64,000 bases of DNA from an uncultured Nocardioidaceae bacterium (GTDB lineage: Bacteria > Actinomycetota > Actinomycetes > Propionibacteriales > Nocardioidaceae). The notes below the pieces were generated by a model. It saw nothing but the letters and a program-made list of their open reading frames with translations, was not told where the DNA came from and did no database searches. Position numbers and translations under genes: made by a program. Of the stretch, positions 48,556 to 57,524 are shown piece after piece. Positions within the stretch are counted from its first letter, which is position 1. Each line of letters starts with the position of its first letter. The stretch is taken from NCBI GenBank assembly GCA_902805855.1, contig CADCUJ010000059.1:23546-87545 (forward strand). Reading direction: 5' to 3'.

Positions 48556-49368
48556 TCAGCGGCTGATCGAACGGCGGTACTGCGCGTTGGCCACCGGGAC
48601 GAAGATGGCCAGCACGGCAGCTGCCCACAACAAGGTGTAGAGCGCCGGGTGCTGCAGCGCCCAGGAGGTCGTCTCGGGCGCCGGTGCGCCCGCGGGAATG
48701 TTCCCGAACAGCTCGCGCGCCGCCTGGGTGACCGCAGAGACCGGGTTCCACTCCGCGAAGGCTTTCAGTGGGCCTGGGAGCGTCTCCAGCGGCACGAACG
48801 TGTTCGCGACGAAGGTGAGCGGGAAGATCACCATGAAGGAGGCGTTGTTGACCACCTCCGGGCTCGGCACCAGCATCCCGACCCAGGCCATCACCCAGGA
48901 CAAGGCGTAGGCGAAGACCAGAAGCAGCAGGAAGCCGAGCAGCGCCTCGCCGACCGAGGTACGGATCCGCCAGCCGACGAGCAGACCGGTCAGCGCCATC
49001 ACCACCAGGGTCACCACGTTGTACAGCACGTCGGAGAAGGTGCGGCCGGCCAGCACCGCGGACGGTGACATCGGCAGTGACCGGAACCGGTCGATGATGC
49101 CCTTCTCGATGTCCTGAGCCAGGCCGTAGCCGGTGAACGTGGCGCCGAACACCACGGTCTGGGCGAAGATCCCGGCGATCAGGAACTCCCGGTAGCCGGC
49201 ACCCCCGCCTTCCTGGTCGATCGCCCCTCCGAACTCGTAGGCGAACAGCAGCACGAACATGATCGGAGACATGGTGGTGAACACCAAGATGTCCGGGACG
49301 CGCTTGATCTTGATCATGTTGCGCTTGGCAACCACGAGTCCGTCGGAAAGCGTGTTTGACACGGTCAT
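48556..49368 (-). CDS. ABC-2-type transporter permease (DrrB-like)
   Basis: GIIDRFRSLPMSPSAVLAGRTFSDVLYN, TFVPLETLPGPLKAFAEWNPVSAVTQAAREL. Confidence 0.92.
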   Translation of the reverse strand: MTVSNTLSDGLVVAKRNMIKIKRVPDILVFTTMSPIMFVLLFAYEFGGAIDQEGGGAGYREFLIAGIFAQTVVFGATFTGYGLAQDIEKGIIDRFRSLPMSPSAVLAGRTFSDVLYNVVTLVVMALTGLLVGWRIRTSVGEALLGFLLLLVFAYALSWVMAWVGMLVPSPEVVNNASFMVIFPLTFVANTFVPLETLPGPLKAFAEWNPVSAVTQAARELFGNIPAGAPAPETTSWALQHPALYTLLWAAAVLAIFVPVANAQYRRSISR

Positions 49369-50381
49369 CGCGCCGCGACCTCCTGCTTGTCGTCCTTGGG
49401 TGTCTCGCCGTCGCCTGGTGGCTCCTCGGCCGCGTGCCCGGTCAGGGACAAGAACACATCGTCGAGCGTCGGCCGGCGCATGCCCACGTCGCCGACGGCG
49501 ATGTCCGCGTCGTCCAGCCGACGCAGGGCCGCTGCCAGCACGGCGGCCCCTCCGGTGACCGGCACCAGCAAGGACCGCCGCTCCTCGCGCACGGTCAGAT
49601 CGGCGCTGCCGAGAGGCGCGAGCAGCTGCGCAGCGCGCGGCAGGTCGCTGCCTTCGCTGACGGTGATCTCGAGACGCTCGCCACCGACCTGCGCCTTGAG
49701 CTCGTCGGCGGTTCCTTCCGCGATCACCTTGCCGTGGTCGACCACGATGATGTTGTCCGCGAGCAGGTCGGCCTCCTCGAGGTACTGCGTGGTGAGCAGC
49801 AGGGACGTGCCGCCGGCGACCAGCCGCTGGATCGTGGCCCACATGTCGGTGCGGCTGCGCGGGTCCAGTCCGGTGGTCGGCTCGTCGAGGAACATCACCG
49901 GCGGGTCGGCGACCAGGGCGCCGGCCAGGTCGAGGCGGCGACGCATGCCCCCGGAATAGGTCTTGGCCATCCGGTCGCCGGCGTCGTCGAGCGAGAACTG
50001 CGCCAGCAGCTCGCGCGCTCGTTGCTGGCTGCGCTTGCGGCCGAGGTGGTAGAGCCGGCCGATCATGTCGAGGTTCTCGAAGCCGGTCAGGTACTCGTCG
50101 ACGGCGGCGTACTGCCCCGACACCCCGATCTTGCTCCGGGCCGTGGCCGGGTCGGCGACGACGTCGACGCCGGCGACCTCCGCATGGCCGGAGTCGGGCT
50201 GGAGGAGGGTGGTGAGGATGCGCACGGCTGTCGTCTTGCCGGCGCCGTTCGGACCGAGCACCGCGAGCACGGTGCCCTGCGGGACCCTGAGGTCGAGGCC
50301 GTCGAGGGCCTTGACGTCCTTGAAGTGCTTGACGAGCCCTTGGGCCAACACTGCGTTAGTCACAGTCGGTGAGAATGCCAT
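49365..50381 (-). CDS. ABC transporter ATP-binding protein (DrrA-like)
   Basis: Walker A LGPNGAGKTT, YSGGMRRRLDLAGALV, FLDEPTTGLDPRSR; ATGA overlap with the permease. Confidence 0.95.
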   Translation of the reverse strand: MAFSPTVTNAVLAQGLVKHFKDVKALDGLDLRVPQGTVLAVLGPNGAGKTTAVRILTTLLQPDSGHAEVAGVDVVADPATARSKIGVSGQYAAVDEYLTGFENLDMIGRLYHLGRKRSQQRARELLAQFSLDDAGDRMAKTYSGGMRRRLDLAGALVADPPVMFLDEPTTGLDPRSRTDMWATIQRLVAGGTSLLLTTQYLEEADLLADNIIVVDHGKVIAEGTADELKAQVGGERLEITVSEGSDLPRAAQLLAPLGSADLTVREERRSLLVPVTGGAAVLAAALRRLDDADIAVGDVGMRRPTLDDVFLSLTGHAAEEPPGDGETPKDDKQEVAAR

Positions 50382-50452
50382 ACCCCTCCGACAATTCTCG
50401 CCGGCATTTCTCATCGCTCCGGGTGCGACGGGAGCCGACCGTCCGGGCCGGC

Positions 50453-50842
50453 TCAGCCTCGTGGCGCCGACTGCCAGAGCCCCATCAGGTTGCCTTCGGG
50501 GTCCTTGAAGTAGGCCGCCCAGCCCATGTCCGCCACGGGCTGGCGCGCCGTGACCGTGGAACCACCCAGCTTCTCGATCTGGTCCAGCGCGGTGTCGATG
50601 TCGGCCACGTCGACGGTGATGACCGGGGAGCCCAGCGGCGCCTCCCGCGTGAACATGCCGCCGTTGATGTAGCCCGGCTCCGAAGGCATCCCCTGCTCGT
50701 CCACCGGGCCGGTGGACACCATGGTGTAGTCCAGCTCGGGCATCGGTTCGATGTTCCAGCCGAACACATCCGCGTAGAACGACCTGGCTCGGTCAGCGTC
50801 CTCGAACGGGATCTCGAAATGCATGACCCGGTTGCTCACCAT
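50453..50842 (-). CDS. VOC-family (glyoxalase-like) protein
   Basis: VMHFEIPFEDADRARSFYADVFGWNIEPMPELDY...AYFKDPEGNLMGLWQ. Confidence 0.93.
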   Translation of the reverse strand: MVSNRVMHFEIPFEDADRARSFYADVFGWNIEPMPELDYTMVSTGPVDEQGMPSEPGYINGGMFTREAPLGSPVITVDVADIDTALDQIEKLGGSTVTARQPVADMGWAAYFKDPEGNLMGLWQSAPRG

Positions 50843-51113
50843 GAACCTCCTGTCACTGCGCCGTACCTCCGACAGGAGCGAGACTAGACCCGCCCACGGC
50901 CCGGTGACGAGAGCGAGCAGCGCTTCGCCCGCGGAGCCGAGGACCTGGCTCGCCGGCTTGCCGCGGCCTGTACGCCGGGTCGGCACACATGGCCGGGCTA
51001 CACTTCGCCACGCAGTGGACCACGCGAGGATGACGGACACGCCCCGACAGGTCCGACAGGCCCCCAGACAGCACCGAAACCACGGCCCCGACGGCAAGAA
51101 CAAGAGGAGCACG

Positions 51114-51680
51114 ATGAAGCGAACTCTCCTGACGCTGACCAGCGTCGCGGTGCTGGCCCTGTCCGGCTGTGGCGGCGATGGCGCGGGCAGTGGAGGCGGC
51201 GGCCTGTCCTCCGACGAGCAGACGGTCGCAGACAATCTCTCCAAGACCCTCCGCGAGGAAGAAGGGGGGACGATCAGCGTCAGCCAGAAGGAGGCCGACT
51301 GCATCGGCGAGGACATGGCCACCGGGGTCGGCGTCGAGAAGTTGCAGGAGTACGGCATCGTCAAGGACGACCTGTCGATCAACAAGAACCCGAACGAGGT
51401 CACCATGTCGACCGGCGACGCCGAGACCGCTGCGGACGCCTTTCTCGGCTGCACCGACGTGCAGGCGATGATCGACCAAGGCATAGGCGAACAGCTCGCC
51501 GGGCAACCGCCGGCGGTCAAGAAGTGCTTCGAGGAGGCGCTGACCGACGAGCGGGTTCGCAGCATCCTGGTGGGCACCTTCAGTGGGAAACAGCAGCAGG
51601 CCCAGCAGGAGCTGGTGAAGCCGGTGATGGAGTGCGCCCAGAAGGCCATGGGCGGTCTGCCCTCACCCGAAGGGCAGTGA
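51114..51680 (+). CDS. Putative lipoprotein
   Basis: [21 protein letters not shown] lipobox; conserved-looking Cys residues. Confidence 0.8.
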   Translation: MKRTLLTLTSVAVLALSGCGGDGAGSGGGGLSSDEQTVADNLSKTLREEEGGTISVSQKEADCIGEDMATGVGVEKLQEYGIVKDDLSINKNPNEVTMSTGDAETAADAFLGCTDVQAMIDQGIGEQLAGQPPAVKKCFEEALTDERVRSILVGTFSGKQQQAQQELVKPVMECAQKAMGGLPSPEGQ

Positions 51681-51834
51681 CCGGGTCGAGCCCTGGGTTG
51701 CGCTCCCTCATCTCGTCCAGCAGCCCGACCGGCAGGTCGACAGGCTTGACCTCGTGCAGCGATCCCGTCTTCTTGCCTCCGCCCCTCGGCGTGCGGATGG
51801 CGTCGTAGACGAATGCCTGCGGTGTCCCTGCCAT
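51681..51834 (-). pseudogene. 5' remnant of an acetyl-CoA C-acetyltransferase (thiolase) gene
   Basis: [51 protein letters not shown], then loss of similarity at the lipoprotein stop codon. Confidence 0.7.
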
Positions 51835-51844
51835 GGCACCGACT

Positions 51845-51863
51845 GTGACACTATTGCTGTCAG
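51845..51863. promoter_or_regulatory. Candidate MerR operator, copy 1: GTGACA-N7-TGTCAG
   Basis: 19-bp near-palindrome between the thiolase remnant start and merR. Confidence 0.65.
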
Positions 51864-51953
51864 CGTCGTCGTCGCGGCACCGCCGAGTCGTCGACCAGGG
51901 TGCGGACCCTGGTGCGGTGGGTTTGATCGACTACGAAGGCTGGAACCGCACAC

Positions 51954-52679
51954 ATGACCGAGACCACCGAGGCCGTCGCCGAGCTGCTGACGCTCGACGA
52001 GCTGACCAAGCGCGTGAGCATGAGCGTGCGCAACGTGCGGTTCTACACGACCCGGGGGCTGGTGCCGCCACCGGTCCGGCGGGGGCGGTCGGGCTACTAC
52101 TCGGCCGAGCACGTCGTCCGTCTCGAGCTGGTCCGTGAGCTGCAGGCACACGGGTTCACGTTGTCGGCGATCGAGGGGTACATGGCGCGGATCCCGTCCG
52201 GCGCCTCGCCTGAGACGATCGCGCTGCACCGGACCTTGTTGGCGCCTTGGATGGCCGAGCTTCCGGACACGATGTCGAGGAGAGAGCTGGTGCGCCGCGC
52301 CGGCCGACCTCTCTCCGACGACGACCTGGACACCCTGAACGCGCTCGGCATCGTCGTCCCCACCAAGCAGGGACGCTTCCAGGTCGCCCCTTCGCACCTG
52401 GTGGTCGGCGTCGCCCTGCTGGACCTCGGCCTGCCGTCCGAGGCGGCCCTTGCCGCACAAGACATCTTCACCGCCCATGGCCGGGCCATCGCCGATGAGC
52501 TGACCGAGCTCTTCCGCACCCAGGTGTGGCCCGCATACAAGGAAGCCGGCGCGTCCCCCGACGAGCTGCGCGAGGTCGTGGAGCGGTTCAAACCGGTCTC
52601 GATCGCTGCGCTGGTGGCCGCCTACGAGAGCGCGATCGACGAGGCGAAGCGCGAGACGATAGCCCGCCGGGCACGCTGA
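51954..52679 (+). CDS. MerR-family transcriptional regulator
   Basis: LLTLDELTKRVSMSVRNVRFYTTRGLVPPPVRRGRSGYYSAEHVVRLELVRELQAHGFTLSAIEGYM. Confidence 0.93.
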   Translation: MTETTEAVAELLTLDELTKRVSMSVRNVRFYTTRGLVPPPVRRGRSGYYSAEHVVRLELVRELQAHGFTLSAIEGYMARIPSGASPETIALHRTLLAPWMAELPDTMSRRELVRRAGRPLSDDDLDTLNALGIVVPTKQGRFQVAPSHLVVGVALLDLGLPSEAALAAQDIFTAHGRAIADELTELFRTQVWPAYKEAGASPDELREVVERFKPVSIAALVAAYESAIDEAKRETIARRAR

Positions 52680-52731
52680 GGCCACCCTGGGGCGCTCAGC
52701 GCGCCTGATGTCCGACACGGGCGATGAGCTG

Positions 52732-52848
52732 TCAGGCCCGGACCACCACCCCGGCGTCGACCAGCTCACCCACGTCGTCGATGCCCCGGACCTTGGTGCC
52801 GCGGAGCGGACCAGTGCCCTGGCCGAGGGTGAGGGTCATGACCAGCAT
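52732..52848 (-). other. 38-aa ORF preceded by MerR operator copy 2 (possible second truncated target)
   Basis: MLVMTLTLGQGTGPLRGTKVRGIDDVGELVDAGVVVRA*. Confidence 0.3.
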
Positions 52849-52849
52849 T

Positions 52850-52897
52850 GTGACAGGCACCGTGACAGCAAGACTGTCACGGTGCCACGATTGTCAC
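52850..52897. promoter_or_regulatory. Nested inverted repeat with four GTGACA half-sites; MerR operator copy 2
   Basis: GGCACCGTGACAG-caaga-CTGTCACGGTGCC (13-bp perfect arms, 52856-52868/52874-52886) flanked by GTGACA 52850 and TGTCAC 52892. Confidence 0.75.
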
Positions 52898-52937
52898 CTC
52901 GACTCGGGGGCGTTCGAAAGGCTTCCGAGAGAACCGT

Positions 52938-53435
52938 TCAGGACAGCGTCGGTAGCAGCTCGTCGAGCTGCTCGTACCCCTCCACGACGCCGACCTCCAT
53001 GCCGCTGGCCAAGATCATGTCCCGCGACTCGAGACTGTCCACCAAGGACGTGCCGGTGATCCGCGTCCGCCCGGCGCCGAGGTCCTCGAAGGTCATCGTC
53101 TCCAGGCTCACGCCGTCCGGGTAGCCGTCGAAGGTGAAGGTCTGCACGATGCGCTCGTTCGGGCGGACCTCGTGGAAGGAACCGTAGAAGTTCACCGTCT
53201 CCTCACCAGCACCCGCGCTGTAGCGCCAGGCGCCCCCGGTCCGGCAGTCGAAGAGGTCGATCTGCATCCGGGTGTCGCGCGGGCCGAGCCACTCGGCGAC
53301 GAGGTCGGCCTCGGTGTGCGCGCGGAACACGTTCTCGACAGGTGCGTCGAACTCGCGGGTGATCGTGATCGTCGGCAGGTTCGGATCCGCCTCGATCCGG
53401 GTCTGGTTCCTGCCGGTCTGCTGGGACGTGCTCAT
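52938..53435 (-). CDS. SRPBCC/AHSA1-family protein
   Basis: TITITREFDAPVENVFRAHTEADLVAEWLGPRDTRMQIDLFDCRTGGAWRY. Confidence 0.93.
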   Translation of the reverse strand: MSTSQQTGRNQTRIEADPNLPTITITREFDAPVENVFRAHTEADLVAEWLGPRDTRMQIDLFDCRTGGAWRYSAGAGEETVNFYGSFHEVRPNERIVQTFTFDGYPDGVSLETMTFEDLGAGRTRITGTSLVDSLESRDMILASGMEVGVVEGYEQLDELLPTLS

Positions 53436-53806
53436 GATGCTGTTCCCTCCTGGCCGGGTCGGCCTTCGTCGTGCTGATCGGTTGGTTGTTCCATCTGCCG
53501 CAGCACTGCGTCGAGCCGGCGGTATCGTTCCTCCGCCTCGCGCCGGTACCGCTCGATCCACTTGGTCATCAGGTCGAAAACCTCCGCCTCGAGGTGCACC
53601 GGCCGCCGCTGCGCCTCCCGGCTGCGGCTGACCAGGCCCGCGTCCTCGAGCACCTTCAGGTGCTTCGACACCGCCTGGACGGAGACGTCGTAGGGGCCGG
53701 CGAGCTCGTTCACCGTCGCGTCGCCGGCAGCCAGCCGGGCCACCATGTCGCGTCGGGTCGGGTCGGCCAGCGCCGAGAACACCTGCGACAGCCGGTCCGC
53801 ACTCAT
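53432..53806 (-). CDS. ArsR-family HTH regulator
   Basis: FSALADPTRRDMVARLAAGDATVNELAGPYDVSVQAVSKHLKVLEDAGLVSR; ATGA overlap with the AHSA1 gene. Confidence 0.94.
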   Translation of the reverse strand: MSADRLSQVFSALADPTRRDMVARLAAGDATVNELAGPYDVSVQAVSKHLKVLEDAGLVSRSREAQRRPVHLEAEVFDLMTKWIERYRREAEERYRRLDAVLRQMEQPTDQHDEGRPGQEGTAS

Positions 53807-53823
53807 CCTGGCCTCCTTGCCTG

Positions 53824-53886
53824 TTCAACTCCTCGGTTGAATAAACGTAGCGGCGTCGGTGGGGCGTTGTCAACCCATTGGTTGAA
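53824..53886. promoter_or_regulatory. Twin palindromes TTCAAC-N6-GTTGAA and TCAACC-N4-GGTTGA upstream of the ArsR gene
   Basis: 53824-53841 and 53870-53885. Confidence 0.65.
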
Positions 53887-53902
53887 CAACCTGGTCCGGC
53901 GG

Positions 53903-54841
53903 TCAGTCGTGCGCGACGTCGCCGAGGTTCTCGTGCGCGCGATGGCTCTCCGGCTCGATCTGGAAGGTCGCGTGCTCGACCTCGAAGTGACGCGCGACGC
54001 ACTCGCTGAACTCGTCGAGCAGGGAGCCGATGCCGCGCTCGTCGAGCACCGGGTCGGTGACGGTCACGTGCACCGAGAGGACGGGCAGGCCGCTGGTGAT
54101 CATCCAGGCGTGGAGGTCGTGCACGTCCACGACGCCCGGCACGCCGAGCAGGTGCTCGCGTACGTCGTCCAGGTCCACGTGCTCCGGAGCGGCCTCGAGC
54201 AGTACGTCGACCGCATCGCGCAGCAGCGAGAACGATCGGGGGAGGATCATCGCCGCAATGACCAGGGAGGCGATCGAGTCCGCGCGATGGAATCCGGTGA
54301 CCGCGACGACGATCCCGGCTGCGATCACGACGACCGATCCGACCAGGTCGCTGAGCACCTCCACATAGGCGCCCTTCATGTTCAGCGAGCGCTCACGCCG
54401 CTTCCCGAGCAGCCACAGCGAGACGGCGTTCGCCAGGAGCCCGATGGCCGCGAATCCGAGCATGGTGCGCACCTCGACCTCGACCGGGTCGAGAAGCCGG
54501 GTCACACCGGCGAAGACCAGGTAGGTGCAGACCACCAGCAGGACGACGGCGTTGGCGAGAGCTGCGAGGATCTCCGCCCGGTGAAGGCCGAAGGTACGTC
54601 TGCCCGTGGGCGCCTTGGTCGCGACTTACGAGGCGGAGAGCGCGAGCGCAACCGCGGCTGCGTCGGTGACCATGTGCCCGGCGTCGGCAAGCAGCGCCAG
54701 CGAGCCGCTCACCCATGCGCCGAAGACCTCGACGACGACGACCACGCCGGTGACGAGCAGGACGAGGTGCAGCCGGGACCGGTCCTCTGCGCGTCCCGCG
54801 GCGTGGCCGTGAGCTCCGCCGTGGCGGTGTCCGGCTCCCAT
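53903..54841 (-). pseudogene. Cation diffusion facilitator (CDF) transporter with in-frame TAA at 54626-54628
   Basis: ORFs 54626..54841 and 53903..54535 are in the same frame; reading through gives ...AGHMVTDAAAVALALSAS*VATKAPTGRRTFGLHRAEILAALANAVVLLVVCTYLVFAGV... Confidence 0.8.
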
Positions 54842-54939
54842 GCACCGCAGCCTAGACAGCGTGCGTCGCCATCGTGCGCACCTGCGCTGGTGGCCGGCTA
54901 AGTCGTCGGCAAAGGTACGGTCGGAGGCCGGAGGGCGAC

Positions 54940-55704
54940 ATGAGCAGCTGGCGGGACGAGGGGACCGAGCGCATCGACGTGCGACGCGCGGCGGACCGGT
55001 TCGTGACCCGGACCGACTGGCTGGAGTCGAAGCACTCGTTCTCGTTCGGCCAGCATTACGACCCGGCCAACGTGAGCCACGGGGTACTGCTGGTCAACAA
55101 CGACGACGTGGTCGCCCCGGGAACCGGCTTCGACATGCACCAGCACCGCGACATGGAGATCATCACCTGGGTGCTCAGCGGCAGCCTCGCGCACCGCGAC
55201 TCGACCGGTCACTCGGGGGTGATCTACCCCGGGCTGGCCCAGCGGATGAGTGCCGGGACCGGCATCGTCCACTCCGAACGCAACGACTCCTGGCGCCCGG
55301 GCGGCGAGCACCACCAGGAGCCCGTGCACTTCGTGCAGATGTGGGTCCGGCCCGACGAAGCTGGAGCCACGCCCGGCTACGAACAGCGAGCCGTCGAGGA
55401 TGACTTGAACGGCGGCGGCCTGGTCCTGGTCGCCTCGGGGACACCGGGCGATGCGGTCCTCGCCATCAACAACAGACACGTCGCCCTGCGAGCGGCACGC
55501 GTGGGGCCGTCACGGAGCGTGCAGCTGCCACACGCGCCGTACCTCCATCTGTTCGTCACCCGAGGAGCGGTGCTGCTCGAAGGCACCGGTGAGTTGTTCG
55601 AGGGGGATGCGGTCCGGCTCACCGCCTCGGGAGGTCAGCTGGTGAAGGCTGCCGGACAGGCCGGTGAGGTGCTGGTGTGGGAGATGCACACGCCACTGTC
55701 CTGA
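54940..55704 (+). CDS. Pirin-family protein
   Basis: HSFSFGQHYDPANVSHGVLLVNNDDVVAPGTGFDMHQHRDMEIITWVLSGSLAHRDS. Confidence 0.94.
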   Translation: MSSWRDEGTERIDVRRAADRFVTRTDWLESKHSFSFGQHYDPANVSHGVLLVNNDDVVAPGTGFDMHQHRDMEIITWVLSGSLAHRDSTGHSGVIYPGLAQRMSAGTGIVHSERNDSWRPGGEHHQEPVHFVQMWVRPDEAGATPGYEQRAVEDDLNGGGLVLVASGTPGDAVLAINNRHVALRAARVGPSRSVQLPHAPYLHLFVTRGAVLLEGTGELFEGDAVRLTASGGQLVKAAGQAGEVLVWEMHTPLS

Positions 55705-55714
55705 CCAGGTGGCG

Positions 55715-56896
55715 CTAGGGCTTGAAGACCACCTTGAACACCCCGTCGTCCTTGCTCTGGAACTGCTGGTAGGCGCGAGGAGCCTCCTCGAGGGGCACCC
55801 GATGCGTCGCGAACTGCTCCACGCCGAGCGGGTCCGAGTCATCGGTGACCAACGGCATCAGGTCGTCGGTCCACTTCTTGACGTTTGCCTGCCCCTGCCG
55901 GATCTGGATCTGCTTGTCGAACAGCGTCAGCATCGGAATCGGGTCGGCCATCCCGCCGTAGACCCCCACGATGCTCAGCGTGCCGCCGCGGCGCACCGCA
56001 TCGATCGAGGAGTTCAGAGCGGCCAGCCGGTCCACGCCCGCCTTCTCCATCATCGGCTCGGCGATCTTGTCGGGCAGCAGGCCCACGAGTGTCTGGGCGG
56101 CCTTCGCCGACGACGAGCCGTGTGCCTCCAGGCCCACCGCGTCGATCACGGAGTCCGCACCACGCCCACCGGTTCGGTCGCGCACCGCGTCGCCGACGTC
56201 CTCGACCGCGTTCACGTCGATGACCTCCACACCTCGGCTCTGCGCACGAGCGAGACGTTCGGGGACGAGGTCGACCCCGAGCACCCGCAGCCCCTGGTGC
56301 AGCGCTATCCGGGCGGACATGTCCCCGATCGGGCCAAGCCCGACGACGAGCAGCGTGCCGTCCTTGGGGACGGCGGCATACTCCACGGCCTGCCAGGCGG
56401 TGGGCAGCACGTCGGAAAGGTAGAGGAAGCGCTCGTCAGGGGGTCCTTGCGGCACCTTGATCGGCAAGAAGTCGGCGAACGGGACTCGGAGCAGCTCCGC
56501 CTGCCCACCAGGGACCTGACCGTAGAGCTTGCTGTAGCCGAAGAAGCTCGCACCCGTGCGGAACTCGTGGTTCTGGGTCGTCTCGCACTGGCTGTAGAGC
56601 TGCTGGTCACACATCCAGCAGCTGCCGCAGGAGACGTTGAACGGCACCACCACGCGGTCGCCGACCTTGAGGTCGGTGACCCCGGCACCGACCTCCTCGA
56701 CGACCCCCATCGGCTCGTGGCCGACGATGTCGCCAGGCGTCATGAACGGGGACAGCACCTCGTACAGGTGCAGGTCCGAGCCGCACAGCCCGGTCGAGGT
56801 GACCTTGATGATCGCGTCGGTCGGTTCGGAGATGACCGGGTCGGGTACCTCTTCGACGCGCATGTCGCGCTTGCCCTGCCAGGTGACTGCCTTCAT
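55715..56896 (-). CDS. Zinc-dependent alcohol dehydrogenase (FdhA/MDR-like)
   Basis: MKAVTWQGKRDMRVEEVPDP, GLCGSDLHLYE, GHEPMGVVEEVG, CGSCWMCDQQLYSQC. Confidence 0.92.
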   Translation of the reverse strand: MKAVTWQGKRDMRVEEVPDPVISEPTDAIIKVTSTGLCGSDLHLYEVLSPFMTPGDIVGHEPMGVVEEVGAGVTDLKVGDRVVVPFNVSCGSCWMCDQQLYSQCETTQNHEFRTGASFFGYSKLYGQVPGGQAELLRVPFADFLPIKVPQGPPDERFLYLSDVLPTAWQAVEYAAVPKDGTLLVVGLGPIGDMSARIALHQGLRVLGVDLVPERLARAQSRGVEVIDVNAVEDVGDAVRDRTGGRGADSVIDAVGLEAHGSSSAKAAQTLVGLLPDKIAEPMMEKAGVDRLAALNSSIDAVRRGGTLSIVGVYGGMADPIPMLTLFDKQIQIRQGQANVKKWTDDLMPLVTDDSDPLGVEQFATHRVPLEEAPRAYQQFQSKDDGVFKVVFKP

Positions 56897-56951
56897 GCCG
56901 GCCTCCGTCGTCGATGGGTGGCTGCCCGACCGATACCCCGGAGAGCGGTGG

Positions 56952-57500
56952 CTATGCTCCGAGGCCGGCAACCGCCTCGGCGCCTGGGATCTCGGCCAGG
57001 AGGGCACCGGGGAGAAGCAGCTTGGAGCGGCGCACGCCGCTGCCGACGATGGCCACGTCGATCACCGCGACCGACTCGTCGACAAGAAGCCGCCAGGTGT
57101 CCGGCAGCCCGACCGGAGTGATGCCGCCGTACTCCATCCCGGTCTCCTCGACCGCGCGCTGCACAGGAAGGAACGAAGCCTTGCGGACGTCGAGCGTTCG
57201 CTTGACCAGGTTGTTGACGTCGGCGCGGGTGTCCGCGCGAACCACGCAGGCAGCAATGCGCTCCTCGCCTCCCCTCCTGCCGGAGACCACCACACAGTTG
57301 GCGCTCGCGGTGATCGGCAGGGAGTAGGCCTGCGTCATCGCGATCGTGTCGGCAAGCTCGGGGTCGATCTCCACGACGGCGACGTACTCGGCGTGCTCCC
57401 AGCCGGCGAGCGCCTCGGCGACAGGCGGGGCCAAGAGCTCGGGGTGCTCCAGCGCCGGTAGCGAGCGCAACGAACCCAGCTGCGGAAGATCCAGGGGCAT
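56952..57500 (-). CDS. YbaK/EbsC-family (aminoacyl-tRNA editing fold) protein
   Basis: TASANCVVVSGRRGGEERIAACVV, MEYGGITPVGLP. Confidence 0.85.
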   Translation of the reverse strand: MPLDLPQLGSLRSLPALEHPELLAPPVAEALAGWEHAEYVAVVEIDPELADTIAMTQAYSLPITASANCVVVSGRRGGEERIAACVVRADTRADVNNLVKRTLDVRKASFLPVQRAVEETGMEYGGITPVGLPDTWRLLVDESVAVIDVAIVGSGVRRSKLLLPGALLAEIPGAEAVAGLGA

Positions 57501-57524
57501 CGCCCCATCTTGCCTTCGCTCGGT

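Noticed and set aside
53471-54901. 476-aa + strand ORF
   Set aside because: Antisense to the ArsR and CDF genes, compositionally non-protein-like.
55664-57121. 485-aa + strand ORF
   Set aside because: Antisense to the alcohol dehydrogenase.
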